Positions 6,595 to 8,232 of a DNA stretch of 8,232 bases are shown here, one piece after another; the stretch's first letter is position 1; the number at the start of each line of letters is the position of its first letter. The notes under the pieces are model-generated. The model did not search any database, was not told where the DNA came from, and saw nothing but the letters and a program-made list of their open reading frames with translations. The position numbers and the translations under genes were made by a program. This DNA comes from Alkalibaculum bacchi (GTDB taxonomy: Bacteria > Bacillota > Clostridia > Eubacteriales > Alkalibacteraceae), in NCBI RefSeq assembly GCF_937875145.1, contig NZ_CALNCS010000168.1, positions 1-8,232 of the forward strand, read 5' to 3'.

Positions 6595-6790
6595 TATTGA
6601 TCAATAAATTTAGAAAGTGTTTTATACCTAGATAAAATACTTAATTTCTCATGGCAATTCGTGTATAATGTTGAATAATTGGTATTGAGACTAAATATCT
6701 TTGGTTTTTATTTAAGGAGTATCCGAAATTAAAAATTAGCGTTAGTGGATTTTGAAGTAAGTAGGACTATAGACATTAATATATGTTTTA
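6595..6790. other. Intergenic stretch between nrdD and riboswitch promoters
   Basis: No gene or RNA family is recognised here. There are two palindromes: TATTGATCAATA (6595-6606) and a 9-bp stem GTGTTTTAT / ATAAAATAC with a 6-nt loop (6617-6640). There is also an isolated TATAAT (6664-6669) with a poor -35, and an orphan AAGGAG (6714-6719) with no start codon at the right distance. The last two could be relics of a lost gene. The palindromes could be operators; no regulator is assigned. Confidence 0.4.
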
Positions 6791-6793
6791 TAG

Positions 6794-6822
6794 GTGACAT
6801 TTTTAAAAATAGATGGTATAGT
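6794..6822 (+). promoter_or_regulatory. Promoter of the cobalamin riboswitch transcript
   Basis: GTGACA (6794-6799), a 17-bp spacer and TATAGT (6817-6822) with a TGn extension at 6814-6816 make a good sigma-A-type promoter. The start would be near 6829, about 20 nt before the first paired base of the riboswitch. Confidence 0.65.
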
Positions 6823-6847
6823 TAATTTATATTAATTGAATAATAAT

Positions 6848-7044
6848 CAAAATAGGTGTAGGTTATGATTTTTAAGGTTAAAGTCATAATCACTTAAAAG
6901 GGAAGTTGAGTGAAAATCTCACGCGGTCCCGCCACTGTAAAAGAGGAGTTACTCTAGGAATGCCCTACTGAAGAATGGGCAAGAGAGACGATGATTCTTG
7001 AGCCAGATACCTGCCTGTTTTGAACACGAGCAACTCTACGAGAG
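6848..7044 (+). promoter_or_regulatory. Adenosylcobalamin (B12) riboswitch
   Basis: The hallmark blocks are present in order: ATAGGTGT (6852-6859), GGGAA (6900-6904), GCGGTCCCGCCACTGTAA (6923-6940), and the B12 box AGCCAGATACCTGCC (7001-7015). The closing P1 helix pairs CAAAATAGG (6848-6856) with CCTGTTTTG (7014-7022), nine pairs with one G-U. A further small hairpin, CTCT-ACG-AGAG (7034-7044), stands where the L13 loop that contacts L5 usually lies. The riboswitch senses coenzyme B12 and should reduce expression of the downstream gene when B12 is plentiful. It is followed by an intrinsic terminator, so control is probably at transcription, with a possible translational layer. Confidence 0.95.
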
Positions 7045-7059
7045 ATAGGGGATGTGTAT

Positions 7060-7080
7060 ATGAACGAACTATTTTTGTAA
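7060..7080 (+). CDS. Possible six-residue leader peptide
   Basis: ATG-AAC-GAA-CTA-TTT-TTG-TAA encodes MNELFL. An AGGGGAT sequence (7047-7053) lies about 7 nt upstream, a usable Shine-Dalgarno with good spacing. It sits between the riboswitch and the terminator, and its stop codon is 6 nt before the terminator stem. It could be a genuine leader peptide, the leftover start of a deleted gene, or chance. Nothing about the peptide itself suggests a function. Confidence 0.3.
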   Translation: MNELFL

Positions 7081-7086
7081 TATATT

Positions 7087-7123
7087 CTCATTGTTTGGGT
7101 TGCTAAACAATGAGTTTTTTTTT
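7087..7123 (+). terminator. Intrinsic terminator of the riboswitch leader
   Basis: CTCATTGTTT (7087-7096) and AAACAATGAG (7105-7114) form a perfect 10-bp stem with an 8-nt loop GGGTTGCT, followed by nine Ts (7115-7123). It lies about 65 nt after the riboswitch core and upstream of the precorrin-6 reductase gene, so it is the likely output of the switch. Confidence 0.9.
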
Positions 7124-7151
7124 GCGCGCGAACTAACGAGCCAGGCGAGAG

Positions 7152-7319
7152 CTACGCTTTCGTAGTAGATATGTAATTACATAGGTAATCAGCTTGCTGA
7201 ATTAACTGTGTAATTACATATCTACGGAATGAATGCGCAGCATTCATTTGGCGAGTGGCGCGACTGAGGAATTGGCGAAGCTAATTTCAAAGTATCATAA
7301 GCTTGTATTACATATCTAC
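7152..7319. repeat. Palindrome-rich MITE-like element before cobK
   Basis: A small hairpin CTACG-CTTT-CGTAG (7152-7165) is followed by a 61-nt near-perfect palindrome (7165-7225), whose outer arms are GTAGATATGTAATTACATAG and CTGTGTAATTACATATCTAC. A perfect hairpin AATGAATGC-GCA-GCATTCATT (7228-7248) comes next, then a weaker one around GGCGAAGC (7274-7281). TGTATTACATATCTAC (7304-7319) repeats the right arm and is an inverted match to the left end, so 7165-7319 is bounded by inverted repeats of about 16 bp. The element is unlike the nrdD-nrdG one in sequence. It ends three bases before the cobK ribosome binding site and supplies the only canonical start codons in frame with that gene. Confidence 0.75.
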
Positions 7320-8114
7320 ACAAAGGGGGATAAATCTATCAAGATAATAGTCATTGCGGGTACAGCAGAGGCAACATCCATTATAGATAAATTGTTAGAC
7401 ATGAATATAAATGTACTAGCAACTGTCACGACCCGTTTAGGGATGGAATCGATTCACAATAGGAAAGGTTTACATATTTACCAAGGGCGTTTGACTCAAA
7501 AAAATTTAGAATCTTTGATTGCAGAAGAAATGCCAGATGGTCTTATCGACGCATCAAATCCTTTTGCCAAAGATATTTCTAAAAACGTTTTAAAAATCTC
7601 TATAAAGTGCAATTTGCCTTATTTGCATTATGAACGAAAAGAAATTAAAAGCCAGGGAAAAGATATCATACGGGTGAAAACCTATGACCAAGCTGTGGAA
7701 AAATTGATTGAACACAAAGGAAACATCATGCTAACTGTCGGGAGTAGTAAAATTGAGATGTTTACGAAAATACCAAATTTCAAAAAACGTATTTTTTTAC
7801 GAGTACTCCCAGATGTAAAGATTATTTCCAGATGTGAGAAGTTAGGTTTTAATCCGGGAAACATCATAGCCATTAAGGGTCCATTTACAGAAGAGTTAAA
7901 TGTTCAACTCATCAAATACTGTAATGCTTCTATTATGGTTACCAAAGAGAGTGGAAATACTGGAGGGACAATAGAGAAAATCTCAGCTGCTAGAACCCTT
8001 AACATCCCTACTCTTATGATTGAAAGACAAGAATTTACATGTGAAAACAAGACAGATAGTCTAGAGGGCGTGATAAAATACATCGAAAAAATCATAGGAT
8101 TAAATGCAATATAA
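7233..8114 (+). CDS. cobK: Precorrin-6A (cobalt-precorrin-6A) reductase, CobK/CbiJ family
   Basis: This is a cytoplasmic NAD(P)H-dependent reductase of corrin-ring synthesis, converting (cobalt-)precorrin-6A to 6B. Family marks are IIVIAGTAEA (38-47, nucleotide-binding start), IDASNPFA (105-112, the DATHPFA motif), KGPFTEE (215-221) and TKESGNTGG (237-245). In an anaerobe the cobalt-first CbiJ reaction is more likely. The first 35 residues are encoded by the upstream palindromic element and match nothing in the family. Homology begins at residue 36 (7338), where a start codon would be ideal: AAAGGGGGA (7322-7330) is 7 nt upstream and the conserved MKIIVIAGT reads I-K-I-I-V-I-A-G-T. The codon there is ATC. 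Without the extension the protein is 258 residues, the normal size. The start is unresolved: a rare ATC start, an element-derived ATG at 7233, or a sequence error. No terminator is seen after it. Confidence 0.88.
   Translation: MRSIHLASGATEELAKLISKYHKLVLHIYTKGDKSIKIIVIAGTAEATSIIDKLLDMNINVLATVTTRLGMESIHNRKGLHIYQGRLTQKNLESLIAEEMPDGLIDASNPFAKDISKNVLKISIKCNLPYLHYERKEIKSQGKDIIRVKTYDQAVEKLIEHKGNIMLTVGSSKIEMFTKIPNFKKRIFLRVLPDVKIISRCEKLGFNPGNIIAIKGPFTEELNVQLIKYCNASIMVTKESGNTGGTIEKISAARTLNIPTLMIERQEFTCENKTDSLEGVIKYIEKIIGLNAI
7322..7330 (+). promoter_or_regulatory. Ribosome binding site pointing to an ATC start of cobK
   Basis: AAAGGGGGA is purine-rich and 7 nt before the ATC at 7338-7340, the codon that aligns with the expected initiator methionine of CobK. 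There is no ATG, GTG or TTG in frame near it. The in-frame ATG at 7233 has only a weak CGGA upstream. Confidence 0.5.
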
Positions 8115-8232
8115 CAAATTGTCATTATGTATACTTTATAAATACTATATAGAGATTTAATATTTGCTTTTAATTATATAACTCAACTTTCCCAGCTTAA
8201 ATTCGCAAACATTGCCTGAATAAATAAGGCTT
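8115..8232. other. AT-rich region after cobK
   Basis: No coding start, RNA gene or stem with a T-run is visible. A TTGTCA (8119-8124) with weak -10-like bases 18 bp on is not convincing as a promoter. GCCT and AGGC near the end (8214-8230) could be part of a hairpin cut by the window edge. Confidence 0.3.

Noticed and set aside
7904..8125. Minus-strand open frame opposite the end of cobK
   Set aside because: It is antisense to a conserved CobK region and has no ribosome binding site or recognisable domain.

Overview
The window looks like chromosomal DNA of a low-GC, strictly anaerobic Clostridia-type Firmicute. The reasons are the AT-rich base composition, strong AGGAGG-type ribosome binding sites, sigma-A-like promoters, a CymR-like Rrf2 regulator, a class III (oxygen-sensitive) ribonucleotide reductase, and a precorrin-6 reductase gene behind a cobalamin riboswitch. 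I cannot name the genus.

Layout. Positions 1-39 hold the first 13 codons of a HAD-family hydrolase on the minus strand, divergent from an Rrf2/CymR-like regulator (224-658, +). Next on the plus strand come a small predicted lipoprotein (738-1271) and a membrane-anchored FtsH-type AAA+ zinc protease (1382-3115). FtsH converges with nrdG across a perfect 22-bp hairpin (3295-3343) that should terminate both strands. On the minus strand nrdD (4127-6439) and its activase gene nrdG (3311-3808) form the anaerobic ribonucleotide reductase operon. It has a plausible promoter overlapped by two NrdR-like boxes (6529-6544 and 6561-6576).

The window is rich in palindromic repeats. A 296-bp element (3831-4126) fills nearly all of the nrdD-nrdG gap. 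It is bounded by inverted arrays of the octamer GGTGGTCA and carries a hairpin-rich core; part of that core recurs, inverted and degraded, at 3241-3287. A second, different element (about 7152-7319) lies between the riboswitch terminator and the precorrin-6 reductase gene and includes a 61-nt near-perfect palindrome.

From 6794 to 8114 there is a promoter, an adenosylcobalamin riboswitch (6848-7044), a six-codon open frame with its own Shine-Dalgarno-like sequence, an intrinsic terminator (7087-7123), the second palindromic element, and a cobK/cbiJ-like gene. The conserved N-terminus of that enzyme begins where the DNA reads ATC rather than ATG, so its real start is in doubt. All familiar genes here belong to known families. 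The unusual parts are the repeat elements and the architecture of the cobalamin-controlled leader.
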